Below, one piece after another: positions 37,701-51,071 of a stretch of 64,000 nt of DNA. The notes under the pieces were generated by a model. The model was not told the DNA's origin and did not search any database. It worked only from the letters and a program-made list of their open reading frames with translations. The translations under genes were made by a program, and so were the position numbers. This DNA is from Cruorifilaria tuberocauda (lineage: Eukaryota; Nematoda; Chromadorea; Rhabditida; Onchocercidae), in NCBI GenBank assembly GCA_013365365.1, contig JABVXU010000191.1, forward strand, positions 35,803 to 99,802, given 5' to 3'. Numbering within the stretch: the first letter of the stretch is position 1; the number at the start of each line of letters is the position of its first letter.

Positions 37701-40700
37701 GCTACTAGATTTTTCAACTTTAGGTACGTTTTCGGCTTCAGATGTACTTAAAGCCATTTCATCCTCAATAGAATTTGTGTCGCTATCACTTTCATCAGAA
37801 ATTCCTTCAGCGAAATTTGAATCAAACTGTTGTAATCTGGACTGCAGTGCTAAAATGAATAGAAATCTACAAAACACTGAAGTAAGCATGGTTCAGTATA
37901 CAATTAAAAATAAATTTGATAAACGAGTCAGTGTTTTATCTATGTGATCTTCGTCAATTATTTATTAAAAAATAACTGTACATGAGAAGCCATGAAACAA
38001 GAAAGTTTCAGATAACTTTGTTTCAATTTTCAAATCGAAATATCGCGACAAAAACATTTAACACCTATAATTCAATGAAGACTAATGTCTTTCAAAATTA
38101 AAGCAATCTTGTACTTTCAGGATGTATTAAACCGCTAACTGTAGCATCCGTAGACTTCGTCACCTCAAAAACTGCTCCATTTTCTTCTTCCAATTCGAAA
38201 TCCTACAGTAATTAATTAAATAATTTATTCCGTCGCATTTTCTGCTAATAGATTTCAAAAGTTTCTACAACTAACATCGAGAATTTGATAAACTTACCTC
38301 TTCAACTTCTTGTTCATTGTCTTCCATTATTTCATTCATTTCATCCTCATCTTCCAAAAATAATTCTTCATCAAATATATTAGTTTCCGTCGTTTCAAAG
38401 TCACATCCAAAAGGATTTCTTTCAACTTTTCTAATGTCTGTAATTGGTTCAAAATATTACAGATTTGATAAAATGAAAATCTTATGAAACTTAAAGGTGA
38501 AAACGTTCTTACCGTCTCGAATGCGTAAAGCCCTTGAAGTGTCCTCTGAAGCGCCATAAAGGGAGACATTAGAAGTACTGCCTTTGAAGAAAATATGTAA
38601 ACGATTCAAATAATCCCGTTCTTTCTCGGTATCTGGTGGTGGCTTTTCTTCTAAAAATTTATTAGAAAATACATTACAATTTTTCAGCTTTGCTTCAAGA
38701 TTCTACATCGTCAATTAAACTAGCCATTCAGATGATCAGCAATATATCAAAAGCTTACAACCTGAAGTCCGAATATAAAAAAAACAAAACCTTTTTGTGA
38801 CTCGTTAATTAATTCTTCGCCCTTCCTTTGACGGCGTCGCTGTTCGTCATGCCATATATAATTCAATCCTGGATTGTTGAACATTTCTAAACATCAAATC
38901 GTAAATGTAAATTAAAATATGAGAGTTTGACATCGATTCTTGACAATGAAAATCTGTCAAACTTCTAAACAAACATGAAAATTTGGCTTCATATTTTCTT
39001 ACTTCGTATCTACCTGAAGTGGAATAAAGAGAAACATTATTGATATTTGCAGAGAAAACATCGCATTCGACAGCCATAATAGTAGAAGGTAATAATGGTG
39101 ACACGAGCTCCATACTAAAAACAGATATTATTAAGAAGTGGAGAGAAGTTATTAAGAGTTGCATATTTTTAGGAATATCAATATAGTACACATAATCCAT
39201 GTTATTTTAAGAATGAAAATGTATCGTTATAATAAAAAAAAATTACAGAAGTCAGAGGGTAAAAAAACTAATGTCCTTAAGTGATTTTTTTCATGAGTAC
39301 TTTTGTTTTAATTTATGTGCATAAAACTAGATTCTCACTTGTTAACGATATTCTCGACTTTTAGATCTTGATAATAAAAATCTGAAAAAAAGCTGTATTT
39401 CTTCCCAGAAAAATACTGGCATAAAACGGAATATGATAAAAGAGATCGATATTCATTAGATTGTTAAAAACATAACTACGAAACGAGAACAATTAGTGAC
39501 AACAATTATACAAGCATGACAGCACTTCTTGTTTCTACTGATGGTGCAGTTGATTTCACTTTTCAATAGTTTAGGGAATAATTGCACTACAAAAAAAAGC
39601 ACTGTGTTAAATTGTAAGGCTGTTACGATGACAGGACAAACCATTGAAATTTTGTTGTGGAGATACGCGAAATTTAACTGAACTGAAATTGACTATATCC
39701 ATGCCAAATATAGAATGATCTACGAAAAATTGCAAAATATAGGGCACATGCGACTCATACACTTGAAATATTGAATTCTTTCTTGCTTCCTTCTGTAGAG
39801 CATCTGCTACACTAAAAAACCTTGGTACAATCTTTAAATTTCAATAAGAATAGTTAAATTATCAGAAAAAGGATATAATGAAGCATATAATGAATGTAAA
39901 ATATAATAACCTATTAAAATTGCAAAACAGAATAAATGCGATTTATATTCCTAAAATATTAAATCCATGCTATGTAATCTGTACAATCCACATTGTTCAA
40001 ATTGCATAAAAGCTATATAACAAAGTAAGATTCCGAATCCTGAACAGATCTTTCGTAGCAAAAACGTTAACAGGAATAAAATGAATTTCAAACATACATT
40101 TTAAGTTGAAACGGACTATAGCAAAGAATTTGCACAAAATTTCCATTGTGTTTATGATAACCATACAATGACCTGAAAAGCACTGTTATTGTTGTACGTA
40201 ATGGAATTAATTTTTTCCTAACGCTCACTAATTATTTACAGCCATTTCCTGTTAAAAAAATTTTTCTAAGACTCTGAAAAAAAAAAGGTCCAGTTTACCT
40301 GGCAGTTATCGGTTTAATCTGATAAATCGCAAAATCAACATTAAATTTATATCGTGGATTGCAATCCGAAACAATTTTATTAATTTTATTGCGTAGCAGT
40401 AAAGCAAATTCAGGTGTAAATTGTACACCACTTCGAATCACGATATATGGAAATACACCATGCACATGTACACAACATTTTTGACCTATTAAAAATATAG
40501 AATTACATTAGATACTTCTATATATTAATGGAGGGAAATTTATTTAATGGCGAAATAAAAATAAAGAACTCAGGAAGCGAATATTTGCTAATTTTACTCA
40601 ACAAAATAGCATTAACAAAAGCTTAAATCTACCTTCTTACACTATTTGAAACCAATAAAATAGTGGCAGAAAATGATGACCTGTTTCCAAGATACCAAAC

Positions 40701-40810
40701 ATTCGTATAATTGGTACTTTGATATTGGTTCGAAGACGAAGTTTATTAAAGCCATTTGGTTTCTCCAAATAATAGTCACATGTGACATTTCGCACTGAGA
40801 GACTTGTCAT
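30204..40810 (-). CDS. rev-3: DNA polymerase zeta catalytic subunit REV3
   Basis: B-family polymerase that extends past DNA lesions (translesion synthesis) with REV7. The N-terminal exons (ATG 40808-40810; exons 40681-40810, 40299-40485, 40098-40172, 39642-39811) carry MTSLSVRNVTCDYYLEKPNG and CCVHVHGVFPYIVI. Then come acidic, low-complexity exons (about 37.1-38.9 kb, GLNYIWHDEQRRR) and an exonuclease-like domain (35-36 kb). The polymerase motifs follow: A DFQSLYPSIIIAYNYC (near 33.6 kb), B KLIANVTYGYAAANFSGR (near 32.4 kb), C YGDTDSMF (near 32.15 kb), and KKRYVG with DAKGIETVRRDSCP (near 31.8 kb). The tail keeps both zinc/iron-sulphur modules: CYNCGALGARLWCGKC, then CRKC...CINMAC. Stop TAG is at 30204. 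It is probably 1,300-1,500 residues, near yeast size and without the huge vertebrate insert. The join between 39642 and 39114 is unresolved. Confidence 0.93.
34761..34803. repeat. (CA)n microsatellite
   Basis: About 43 bp of CA repeat with one interruption, inside a rev-3 intron. Confidence 0.9.
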
Positions 40811-40812
40811 TG

Positions 40813-40851
40813 CTACTTATCACCCAATTCGTCACCATCAAACTCATCCAT
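40813..40851 (-). promoter_or_regulatory. Upstream ORF (12 codons) of rev-3
   Basis: Downstream of a likely trans-splice acceptor (TTATTGCAG, ending at 40853), the first ATG opens MDEFDGDELGDK and stops at TAG. Two bases then separate it from the rev-3 ATG. An in-frame TAA just upstream of the rev-3 ATG rules out a longer rev-3 N-terminus from this exon. The arrangement predicts that ribosomes must reinitiate or leak past, keeping Rev3 levels low. Confidence 0.6.
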
Positions 40852-40860
40852 TCTGCAATA

Positions 40861-42445
40861 AAATCCCAAACTACTACTTTAAATCATTAGATTTACATGC
40901 TATAATCACAACAATACTGTTTATATTTTCTGTTCTCCAAAGTAAAAATAACCAAATCTCAATTAGTACAAAATAATTAATAGAAATTTTGAATTGAAAA
41001 TTAGTAGTCGGAATACTCATATATCTTGTTTGTCGTCTGCTACATTATTAACAAAAATAGTAAGAATAACTTAAAGAACAGCGCAATATACTTGAAGTAT
41101 TGATAAAAATTAAAAATAAAATCTTATCTTCCTCGATTACTATGTCTTTTTGAATATGAAACTTAACTAATATATTTCCCAACTTTAGTTTCTGGATATC
41201 TTGATATTTTTGGGTACTTAAATTTCATCATCTGAATGTTATGCTTTATTCTGCAATCCTTTTTATGCCGATCAGTAACAAACAGCAATAAATTGAAAAT
41301 GAGCTATCAAAATATATGTTACGCCTTTTCAAATTTTCATATACTCATTCTGTCAGAGCTTCTAAATTCTAGGTATTGTATGAATTTACTAATACTTGCA
41401 TATCATATGAACTGTATTATAAACTGGTCATACTAACACTACGCTTAAATTTTATGCCCAACACGCAGAAATAAATCGAAAAAAGTATGAAAACATTCAC
41501 AACTAAGTTATCAAGCAATCCTACTACCACGCACCATAAGCAAATTATTTATTTTAAATTGAAACAAAAGTAAAGAGGTAGCACGTACTCATGAAATAAC
41601 TAATAAGATGATCTACATGATAAAACCAAATTTTGAAAAAATACGTGCTCTGTGAAAAAATAGTGACACCATAAAATTATGATATCACAGTAACAATTTT
41701 GAAAGTGACAGAACGAAGCACTTTTGTTTCGGAATTCTCGGTTGCATCTAAATTTCTTTGGAATGGAAAATCTTCTAAAAAGTAAAATGCATTCATCTTG
41801 AAAGAATTTCGTAAATTATTAAGGTTTAAAACATTTTGTCAACTTTCATTTAAATCATTTTCCAAAAATCAAGACACGACGATAACAAAGCTCTTAAGAA
41901 CTTAAAACAACTTTCGAAATATTATTTCTCCAGTTCCTTGCGATTACATTTGATAGTCTTTTAGTAACCCTCCTCGTCACAAGTCAACAAGCTATCCTTC
42001 AGATAGCTTCATTAGAAATACAAGTACAGAATGGAAGACGGAGCACAAAAAGTGAACAAAAAAAACAATGCGAAGAAACAATATGAAAAGAGCTGTAGCC
42101 ATTAGAATTTTGCTTAAATATCTACTAAATTTGCGGGGAAACCGAGCGAAAATAAGACTAAATTCTGTATGAAATTCAAACTCGGTAATGCGCACGATCT
42201 CTTTTATAACTACATGTTGTAAAACAATGAATTCTGAGCAAACTTATTTGCGAATTAAAGTTAATTTTCTCCAATTGCAGAATTTTAAGAAAGAACAATT
42301 CTCTTTTTTTCTTCAAAGAGCAATAATATCGAAAAACAGTAATTGATATGTCATAATAAAAACTAAAGCTCATAAAGCTCACAAATCATTGAATAATGAA
42401 TATGATCGTCGTGACAATCAATTATAATCAGGAATACAGCAGTAT
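40861..42445. other. Intergenic, rev-3 upstream / ASAP 3' region
   Basis: About 1.6 kb of AT-rich sequence. Short ORFs on both strands show no family resemblance or splice context, and no RNA gene was seen. Confidence 0.4.
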
Positions 42446-45400
42446 TCACGAAAGAAATGTGACGAAAGTTGTTGGAAATACACCTCTGCACAACGGATTG
42501 CTTTCCAAATATCCTTCCTGAAAATTAGTAATTTGAACTTCAAGATCAACATCATTTAGTCACAAAATATTAAACGATCGCGAAATCATGTCTCTTTAAA
42601 GGACATTGATATGGGCCCTCTCACTTTTCGGAAGCGTAAGGAAAGTTGAAACTAATGCAAGTCGACTTATTAATTCTGCTAGAAATTAAGTGACAATAAC
42701 TTAATAAAAGAAAAACTTTGCAATGAATTTAAACTAATTAAATAGCACGAAAGTAATGTTCATTCGACTCAACAAAAAAATTGCTACTCGATTATGTGAG
42801 AGAAATTTTGAGAGTAAGGATAAACTTTTAATTAGTTAAGAAATCAATGCTATTTATAAGTACTGTTTAAAAAACAGGAGACATAAGGATTGTTACAAAC
42901 AATTAAAGCAAGCAAATATTTTAAAGATATTAATAAATAATTTACCAATAAAAACAAGCTTACCATCCAAGTGTCACTTTCACCAGCAATCTTTTCTTTA
43001 GTGATTACTATTATGTCACCTTGCCGAAATGATAACTCATCAGAATTATCAGCTTTGCAATCGTATAAAGCTCGACAGCGTCGGGAATAATCTCTCTAAA
43101 GCTTCAATTTTCATATTTCTATTTTCTTCAACTAAGATAAAGGCAGGAACAACAAACATAATGCAGAAGTTTAAACACACCAACTGCTAAAAACAGTGGT
43201 CGTTTTGATTCTGCTGTGTACATTTTTCAAAAATTCAATCGTAAGGCGAGAGTAGAGATCTTACAGAACAGAATTGAGTAAACAACTACAAAAATACTAA
43301 GAATAATAATTATTCATATTGTCATTATACTGTCCTCTAACTTTACAATCAATTAGCAGATTCTAAATCTGGTTGGCTCCAGAAATATTAATGAGAGAAC
43401 TCATATAATTTTTATAAAATGTAAATAACTATCATGGTATATATATATGTAAAATCAAGTAATATTTGTATCTTGCTAACCTGTTTATCTCCCCTAGTGA
43501 GCGATGGAAAACGTCTTGGTGCCGGAATTGGCGGCTTCAGTTTGACACCAATTAATGGCGGTGGTGAAGGTGCCGGTCGTGCCAATGTGTTTCTCGGCAT
43601 ATATCGAGGCATTTCCCTTTGTAAACCATTCGCTGCTAACTTTGAATTCATTACAGAAGAATGAGTGTGCTCATCATACAACGTAAAATTTGCACGTGCC
43701 TGATCGGAAGTAAATAAAGCTCCTTTAACACATTCTAAAATAGGAAGTTCTTCAACAGCTTTTGATAATGAATTTATGTGTTGAAATGATGTATGCAAAT
43801 TTTAATTTTCCTTTACAATGTTTTTTAATTTTATCTTCTAATAAATTTGAAGGTAACAAAAAGCCGATATAGAAAATCGAAATGCAAAATTAAATCAGTT
43901 GCTTTCCACGAGATGAAATAATACTGAAATGAATATTTTTAAAAATAAATATTTTGAACAGTGTTAATTTGCCAACAAAAGTAGGAAAATAGAAATTATT
44001 TATTACTCTGACCTTGCCCATCCATAGAATACGGATTTCTTCCAGGCCCTTCCCTTTCATTCTGTGTCTCAGCAACACATTTCTCCTTATTAATTATTTC
44101 TTTTCCAGGAGCGACTACATATATATTCATCTCTTTCACTTGTGCAGACAAAGGAAGAGGATCAAGACTCATGGAAGCAGTGATTGGGAATGTTGTTTCC
44201 ACTATTCCACTACCTGGAAGGAAAACATTATTTCCAATGATCTATAGAATTCTCTCAATGTGCTATTTATCTCCTAATTAACTGAAATGTTAGTATAATC
44301 ACCTCAAACTTTTCCTACATTTCCAATAATTCATTTGCTGCTGTATCTACGGTATTTCTTTCGTAAAAATTCAGTCTTGATCGAAGCTCGAAATAGACGT
44401 TTCAGTCGTATATAGATCCTTGCTCCATACCGTAACAAGCTGACAAAATTGGCACATTTGTAGACATAATTATAATAAAAACTCAACCTTTGGTGGAACT
44501 AGTTTGTGGAAGAAGATGTCCTGGAAGAGATCTAACTGTGCCTGATCTATTGCTGAACTGCTGAAATAAATGAAATAAGTCTACTAAATTCTGAAATAAA
44601 ATATGGATAAATCCCTTTAAATGATTATATAAACCGAGGAATTTGCCATGATCTACTGATATCTTACTTCAGAATGATTCCTAGTTCGTGAATATTCGCT
44701 AGTTGATCGAATGTAACACCTTGTCTCGTCTTCTTTTGGAGCAGCCGAAATCAGTGATGTGGAAGAAGTTGGTAATATCTATAAAATGAAGCAAGGGCGT
44801 ATTTAAAATCAGAGAAAACTCTAATGTTATTACATTATTGAATCTGGAATTCTAGTGATTACACTAAATAATTTTTTGTCAAAACAAGAAATTCTACTAA
44901 GTTACATAGAACAAAAATCAATATTAATAATATAAATCATTTCTCGAAATATTTTCAAAAATATACCCGAGAATAATGATTTGAAAGCCCGGCTGTGTGT
45001 GGAATAGATGATGGCGTCGAACTACAGACAGGTATTTCGAATTCCAGTAAACCTCTTCCTCTCTCAGAAACCGCAGAATTAGTGGGCTGTATGTTGTTAT
45101 GAGCACAAGTTTCTGTAATGAAGCAAATTCAAATCATCCGCGGGTTATCTTAGATTGAAAAAGAGAATGTGTAAGAAAGTAAAGAAAAAAATCAAAAATT
45201 AAGATAGTGCTTAACCTAATAGTAAAAGATAACGCGAAGCAACAACCTGTACCGTACCTCCTCCAATCGAAGAAAAAGCTGGTTCATTCTCAACAAAAAT
45301 TTGCTTAGATGAACAGTTGACACCGGTGTCTTCCATAGATGAGGACGCTACAAAAAATTTTTAATGTTAACAAATGAAAAATAATTATATTAAAACTTTC

Positions 45401-48400
45401 CAGTTATTTGATGCTATGCGTTATTTCATATCGAATTTCAATGCCTAACAAATAGCAAAAAAAAATTCCTCAGCCTATTTGGAATTTGAATACTTTTTAA
45501 TGCCTTGAGATCTTAAACCACTACTATTTTCAGACTGACAAAATCTCGTTGACGTCTTATTGCAAGTGAACGAACAATTCTTTACAAAATAAGTTTTGAA
45601 ACAAATGAAACATATTTCTTTGTTTACATACATTCTAAAAAAATTTTCTTAAATAAAAATTTCTTATATGCACCGAAAATTTCAAATTTGAGATTCTGAG
45701 ACGATTAATGTTTAGAAACAACAATTATGATTAAAAAAGTACATTGTGGAACGGAGATAGTAGCACCATTTCGCATGAGAACATTAACTGGTTTGGATGT
45801 GAAATTTTGAGAAACAGTTGGTTCAGGTGGATGATGTGAACAAGGTGAAACGGAAGATGACGATCGACTCAGCGATACTGTAAGAGATGCTTTCAAAACT
45901 TGTGAAATGTGAACGTTGATTTCACTATTTTTTATTTGCTTCTGCACTCCTTAACGTTTCTTTGCATTTCCATAAATTCATCATACTTACCCGAATCTGA
46001 AGTTGAAACAAACAAAATCGGTGGAACAGTCACATTTTGCGCTTGCATACTATCACCTAACTGCAATGATCGCAGCTGAAAAAACCAAATTTTAAGATAC
46101 CTTGAAGATGATATGCATAAATGAAAAATATAAAATTTCACAGTTTGGAAGTAGCGATATTGAGTAACTAAAATCCATCGAAAATTACAAAACACAGGTT
46201 ACAATAGCACGAGACTTTGCTTGAACAGAACTCCTAAGCAAAACACATGTGTTAAAAAACACTGTAAACTTAAATATTTTATGAAATAATAAATAATATC
46301 AGCAATAAATTAGTACCCTTTCAGTTATTTTTTTCTGTTGAGCTTTCTCAGAGCATGTGATAAGTGAATTCAAATGTACGCCACGAACGGTAGAATTTGA
46401 AGGGCGGTAGCGTAATAAAACAGCCACCATATCAGCATTTCCAGAGCGGATGCAATCTATCATTATTGCTTCTATGTCGGGAATCTCGATTCTGAACAAA
46501 TACTTAAAAAACAGTGTTCATCATAGCGATGATGTAATATATAGCCCCTTTTCGAATTATTTTTTTTAATAGACGTAACTCGGAAAATAAAATATAGGCT
46601 TGTTAAAACTTCACAGAATAAAGAAAGACCTTAGTTGCATGACTAAATCAGCAAGAGGCAGTGATAACGAAGTTCCGCGTAAAACCATTTGATGAAACGG
46701 TCCATTTCGTAAAAACGGCTTCTTCGTTAAATTTGAACTAAGCAAAGCTCTAAAATATATTTAGTTATCTTGAAATAAATGTTAATATGGTGAAATCTTT
46801 TCAGTGAAAACTAAAAATGAATAAAACAACATACCTGTATGTACTCTCGAAGTCATCAACACTAAATGCTTCAATTAAAGATGCATCGGGATCATCAAGC
46901 TTCTGTACGAAAGCGCGATCACGGTATTTCATTTGGATGAAACGTTGACGATCAAATCTAAAAACCATAAACGCCATTTTGCTTCATTACATCTATGATA
47001 AAGCCAAGAACTATAATTCACATAATACATGACTGTAAAACTGTTAAATTCGTAATTATATAAAGTACAATTGCTCAGACATGAATTGTTAAAGAACAAG
47101 ATCAATAGATGGTAAAAGACGTTTCAAGTAACAATAAGTTTTAAATAGCAACAATTGTATCAATTACATAAAGCAATCAATAATATTGCACGTACCTTGT
47201 GCATCCTGGAATTGGTTTCCATGTTGCACACTTCGCTGCATCATATTCGAACAAACGATTGATCATAACATTACCTGACGAAAGCGGTACCTGGAGGACA
47301 ATTACTTAACATGAAAACAATTATTTAAAACTAAAAATCCATTCTCTTCGAAGTATGAGTTCTCGATTAATTAGAAAATAATTCTTTCAATATTGGTTAA
47401 AGTCTCAATTAAAAAATGAAACTTGACCGAATAAATATATTCAACTTCATTTAAAAGTATAAATAAGAACTCCTCTACAGTACTAGCTTCAAGAAATTTA
47501 ATTTAAAATAAGACTTACAAGAAACTCCAGTGGAGATATAACATCTAAATTTAGTGATTGTATCCTACTTACATGAACACCCAATTCACGATGCACACCA
47601 CTACAAGCAATACAGACTAGTGCACCAATATTTGATAACCACTGCACATCTGAAAATTCCGCAGTTGGCATTCTTCTTTTTTCACTGTATAAAATCATAT
47701 TTTAATTATTTAATAAAATTTCGACTTGTTCGAAGGTTATTCGGAAAACCATTTTTTGCAATATTTTAATTCGATTGTAGAAAACATCGAACCTTCTCTT
47801 GATGAGCAATCAGCACATACATTGTTACCAGGAAGTTGTCGCACTTTTGCGATACACATTTTCCTTTCGTACAGTTCCGAAATGGCACCGCTATTACTGC
47901 CTTTATTCCCCTGTGGCGTTTCCGCGGATAGCATTTTGGTCTTAACTCTTGTAATTTCTCGTTTTAATGCAAGCATCCACCTACAATTATCGCTATGATA
48001 GAATGGAAATTAATCAAAACAATAAGAATTCAATTCAGTACGGTACCTTTTTGCATCAGTTTCTGAATCAGCTTGCAAATGATATGTCCTCTCGCGACAA
48101 TATAAATCGAATGATTTCGGATCATCGGCTGATGGTTTACAATCCGACACAAGTAAACTCAACTTTGTTGGCGGTACAGATTCCTCAAAAAATACAAGCA
48201 ACAATATTACAAGTATTTCAATACTCTTTTATTGTTTTATTCCTCTAATGAGTAGAAAAAGTCCGATATGTTTCATTTAATGTTTCACCGAAATATTTAC
48301 ATACTGTGTTTTGTAATATCATAATATTTTAGCTGAAAGAACATGGAATATTTCAATGTAAATAAAAAATGTGATTCTGAAGAGGTAAAATTTCATAATT

Positions 48401-51071
48401 AAGCAGGAAAAAAAGAATGAACAGAAAAAATTACATCAGAATGTGAAAGCCAGAAGTGTCCATCCTCTATGCGGCAACGACGCTTTTGCCATTGTTTGTG
48501 CAATTTCTTATTGCTTTTCTTGTACAAATAACCAGATTGAGTGAAATCAAGATCTGGGAAGAAAGCTGTATTCGTAGCCAATTCATTTAATGGGTCATTA
48601 TCCATTGACAGGGCATTATTGACATTGCCTAAATTAATACCCGACAGACGACAACCGAGATTCACTGAGTCACGCCCTGACGATCGACGTCCTGCAAACT
48701 ATGTTTTAAGACGAATAATTTTGTCTTAGAGAAACACACATTAAATGATACAATTCATTTGAAAATGTGAGGAAAAATTACATATTTGAAAGGACAAATA
48801 AAAAGTTTTCCCTCATAACATGAAAATAAAGTTGCTAAATAAAAATACTCCAAAAGCATTTGTTTGATCAAAACAACCTCATTAATCTTTACATTCATTT
48901 CATTTACCTGAGGCACAACGTGTGAATTCACCATTTGCTTCTAGCTGGCCTTTTAAATCCCAAAGTGCATTTCGCTGAGTACAGCGATTTGCATTTCGTG
49001 CCATCATTCGCTCCTCCAACTTAGTCATATCTTGCCGGAAATCCTCGTTTACTTTCACCCGATTCATGTAATAACTGGAAGAGGAGCTATGAAAGTACTA
49101 TGAACATGAATTTAAAGATCGGAATAAAATTAGAATTACAGATAAAGAAAATATACAAATAAGACACTGAGACATTATATAATCCAGCATACCTAAACCA
49201 CTAGTCTATCAAATTTACCGATGTGATGCATAAAAACTAAACAAAAGTGTAACTTACGAGTTTTGATTTCGAACAAGTTCCATAAAATGTCGTAACAACT
49301 GCGGCCCGCGACGATCCTCTATCGTATCAACAGACATCAGGAACTAAATTTTATTATTCAGAATAAACCGCAAATTAATTCTTCAATCTTGAAAAACTTA
49401 GGAAATCAATGTTTGCTGGTCTGAACTAAACTAAAAAATATAATTATTTTTACACCAAATTTCAACTACCACAAGATATAATTCGTAATTTATATTTCAT
49501 CATGTTAATATGTATCTCACCATGTTAATTTATATTTCACCATGTTGAAAGCGAAGAAAAAGTTTTCCGTAAAGTACCTATTTAAAAAAATGCAACTCGA
49601 ACGAGTTTCAAATTTCACTACATATCTAATTGAATTCATTTTTAATAGAATTTAGCCTAAAATAGTTTAACGAACGAAAGAACAGTTATATGACACTTAC
49701 CTTGCATAATTCATATTGTACCATAAGTCTTTCTCGTGATAACTGTTCCGCCAGCTCACCATGGCTCAACTGGCTTCTGGTATAGCCAGCATGCTGAAAA
49801 TGTTAAATTTTCTTTCCTTTTTCTGGAAAACATAAATATAAAAAATGTCAGGAAAATTTTAGGAATTTAGGACAAACACAGTGGTCAAAATACTATCCTA
49901 ACACGATGATTCGGTTATGTGAAAGTGAAAGAAATCATGTAACACCTAAAGTTGTGGACCGTGCAGCAAGTAAAAATCTACCGCAAACCCGTCTGTTATT
50001 CAATAAAGCCAACTTTTGCATGCTTCCTTGCATCAGCTTCAGCTTTCACATATTTATTTTCATAATCACGACATGATCGTTCGACCCCTCGGTTGCGGAT
50101 ATCACGGCCGATTTCTACTAATGTTAGAAATGGAGTGACAATATTACTTTGCCAGTTTCGCATTTGTGAATTCGTCAAATCAGCTTCATCCTTAACAATT
50201 TTACATTAATTGTGCGCTGGTTAATACACTCAAAATTCTCAAACAATGAATAAGTCCTCGTTAACAAGATTTTACATCAAAAAAGTGAAAAATACTTTTA
50301 TATAACACTCCATTTTCATAAGTATAACAGCCACATCAGATTCATATTGCGATTCTGATCTGCTTGTCCACTTAGTCGCGATCTAAAAGACATTTGATAT
50401 TTATTGAAGTTTTAAAAGTTTATTCAATTCCACTTTATATTAACTTCAAATAACAGCATAAATTTGCCTCTTTCGCTGCTTGCCCAAAAGTGAGCAGCTG
50501 TCTTGTAAGAATTACTAAAGTATCCTCGACATCTTTTGCAACCTTACGCAGCCGCTCGAAATCCGCCGTATAACCTTCAGCTTCTTCAACAATTCGTTGT
50601 GCCTATAAAATTTGAACAATTCATAAAAACCAAAATTTCTGTACAATTTTCTATAATGAATAAATCTTCGTTTCAAGAATATAAGTGAAAGCGTCGCGGA
50701 CATATTAAAGCACTTATATTGATCTGTATTTGGAACGGAGAATGAATAATAGCTCGGAAAATAATGATCGGTGATAATTTAACTTGCAATTTTGAACAGG
50801 TTGATGAAATTCAAATAAATTTAAACCTCCAGAATTCCGCTCAAATTTAAAAAGAGACTTTGAAAAAAACAACATCTGCCTTTTTCAAACTAATACATAC
50901 AATAGATAATGATAGATATTTAAAAAAAATCCGATAACATACCTCCGAACGATATTCAGCAATACGATTTCCAAAATTAGATGTTACAGGACTGTCTAAA
51001 TCGGCCTTTACAGAAGTTGTAAACGAGCTTAACAGAGTTCCGTAACTTCCTTCACTTTCGCTTGCAGTCAT
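42446..51071 (-). CDS. ASAP-type Arf GAP (BAR-PH-ArfGAP-ANK-SH3)
   Basis: GTPase-activating protein for Arf1/Arf5-type GTPases at membrane-adhesion and trafficking sites, orthologous to ASAP1/2. It starts [20 protein letters not shown] (ATG 51069-51071). BAR-domain helices span about 48.9-51.0 kb. A PH domain follows ([20 protein letters not shown], 48.5 kb; [17 protein letters not shown], 48.1 kb). The ArfGAP zinc finger spans two exons: CADC, 16 residues, CIAC, then [17 protein letters not shown] with the arginine finger (47.6-47.8 kb). Next are ARFGAP/ankyrin sequence (46.3-47.3 kb), long Ser/Pro-rich exons including [20 protein letters not shown] (43.5 kb), and an SH3 domain ([20 protein letters not shown], 43.0 kb) finishing [12 protein letters not shown] at 42446. 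The correct acceptor before DVQWLSNIG is at 47648, which keeps the canonical 16-residue zinc-finger spacing. Several low-complexity exon edges are uncertain. Confidence 0.92.

Noticed and set aside
41992..42382. Two overlapping - strand ORFs with hydrophobic stretches
   Set aside because: Low-complexity Phe/Leu/Lys content typical of AT-rich DNA; no start or splice context.
43434..43664. + strand ORF rich in Gly ([19 protein letters not shown])
   Set aside because: It is the shadow of the proline-rich ASAP exon on the - strand.
47520..47700. Apparent 11-residue insertion in the ArfGAP zinc finger (reading [15 protein letters not shown])
   Set aside because: A better acceptor (TTTTCAG ending just before 47648 on the - strand) restores the exact 16-residue spacing between cysteine pairs, so the extra residues are intron.
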